Source: Planctomycetota bacterium
GTDB taxonomy: Bacteria; Planctomycetota; Planctomycetia; Pirellulales; Lacipirellulaceae
Length of the DNA stretch: 6,471 nucleotides
Assembly (NCBI GenBank): GCA_022615465.1
Contig: JAKEGR010000136.1
Coordinates: 1-6,471, forward strand
Reading direction: 5' to 3'
Below, one piece after another: positions 5,941 to 6,471 of the stretch (position 1 is its first letter; every line of letters starts with the position of its first letter). The notes under the pieces are model-generated. The model was given only the letters and a program-made list of their open reading frames with translations. It did not search any database and was not told the DNA's origin. The position numbers were made by a program, and so were the translations under genes.

Positions 5941-6471
5941 TTACGAGTCCTGTTCTTCAGGGAATTGCCTCGCGGCTCGGAGCAACGCCTGAACATTTCG
6001 CGAGGGCGTGGCGGGCGCCAAGGTACACCCGGAACTGAGCACGAACCGCCGCCGCTTGTTCGACGCCGCCTTACGCAACACAAGCGTGGCTTCTGCTTCC
6101 ACTCGATCCGCATTCGCTTGCAGCAGCACGCCAACGGGATCGATATTTCCCCACAGGGCGATGTCATCCGGCACCAGTTGGCACGCGCGTTCGATCTCGA
6201 CCAGGTGATCAATCTCCAGGACGTCCGCGCCCGATTTTGCCATGTCCGGCAGGAACGTCGTCGCATTGCCGCAAATGTGCAGGGAGAGTTTGCAAGCGGT
6301 TGAAGTGCGTAATCCACGAAAGACTCGCTGCTCGGCCGGCAGACAATGCGCGTGGTACACCGCTGGTCCGACAAGACCAACCGGCGAATCGCCCGTGCTG
6401 AGCATATCAGCCCCGCATTTCGCCATCGCTTGACCGTAACTGATCGCAAACGCAACACAACGATCCATCAA
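5941..6471 (-). CDS. URO-D/MtaA-like zinc methyltransferase-family protein, C-terminal half
   Basis: The visible 176 codons are the C-terminal half of a uroporphyrinogen-decarboxylase-superfamily protein, usually about 340 residues long. The frame is open to the right edge, where the terminal codon is TTG followed by ATG, so the true start lies outside the window. Recognisable blocks are CGADMLSTGDSPVGLVGP (19-36), LSLHICGNATTFLP (62-75), GADVLEIDH (81-89), LWGNIDPVGVL (106-116) and LSSGCTLAPATPSRNVQALL (145-164). His65, Cys67 and Cys149 form the H-x-C...C pattern that binds zinc in the corrinoid methyltransferases MtaA and MtbA. The pattern argues for methyl transfer or a related role over haem synthesis (HemE). 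No corrinoid-protein gene is visible here. Its stop lies 21 bases from the stop of the convergent isomerase-like gene, and no hairpin terminator is evident between them. Substrate is unknown. Confidence 0.88.
   Translation of the reverse strand: MMDRCVAFAISYGQAMAKCGADMLSTGDSPVGLVGPAVYHAHCLPAEQRVFRGLRTSTACKLSLHICGNATTFLPDMAKSGADVLEIDHLVEIERACQLVPDDIALWGNIDPVGVLLQANADRVEAEATLVLRKAASNKRRRFVLSSGCTLAPATPSRNVQALLRAARQFPEEQDS

Noticed and set aside
5883..6458. Open frame of 191 codons on the minus strand overlapping the URO-D-like gene
   Set aside because: The alternative frame gives an Arg/Ser/Cys-rich product without motifs, while the 5941-6471 frame has clear URO-D blocks.
1..6471. Defence system, mobile element or CRISPR array
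   Set aside because: No transposase, integrase, nuclease, repeat-spacer pattern or reverse-transcriptase motif is seen in any frame. The proteins are metabolic or envelope-type.

Overview
The window most likely comes from a planctomycete chromosome, probably Pirellulales-like. It is GC-rich with dense genes and weak or absent Shine-Dalgarno sequences. The gene types fit that group: a very large secreted glycosidase-like protein, a Nif3-family protein, a dolichyl-phosphate-mannose-synthase-like glycosyltransferase, a xylose-isomerase-like barrel protein and a zinc-type URO-D paralogue. The taxonomic call is an inference from protein style, because no rRNA or marker gene is present.

Layout. 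About three quarters of the window (1-5022) is one minus-strand run. In transcription order it holds a 994-residue exported multidomain protein (5022 to 2038), a Nif3-like dinuclear-metal protein (2003 to 1182, 34 bases downstream), a family 2 glycosyltransferase (about 967 to 200), and the first 42 codons of an unrecognised protein that leaves the window at base 1. A 96-base divergent spacer (5023-5118) separates this run from a plus-strand sugar-isomerase-like TIM-barrel gene (5119-5919). That gene converges, with a 21-base gap, on a minus-strand URO-D/MtaA-like gene whose 5' half lies beyond the right edge.

How the genes might work together. The exported protein has carbohydrate-binding-like and glycosidase-like domains, and the downstream glycosyltransferase also acts on sugars. 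A link to glycan metabolism is therefore plausible but unproven; Nif3 is a widespread housekeeping protein of unsettled function. The isomerase-like and URO-D-like genes look like accessory or catabolic enzymes without an evident shared pathway. No mobile element, CRISPR array, rRNA, tRNA or recognisable defence system was found. The points most worth a second look are the altered active-site positions in the glycosidase-like and isomerase-like proteins, the partial gene at the left edge, and an 8-bp inverted repeat in the divergent spacer.
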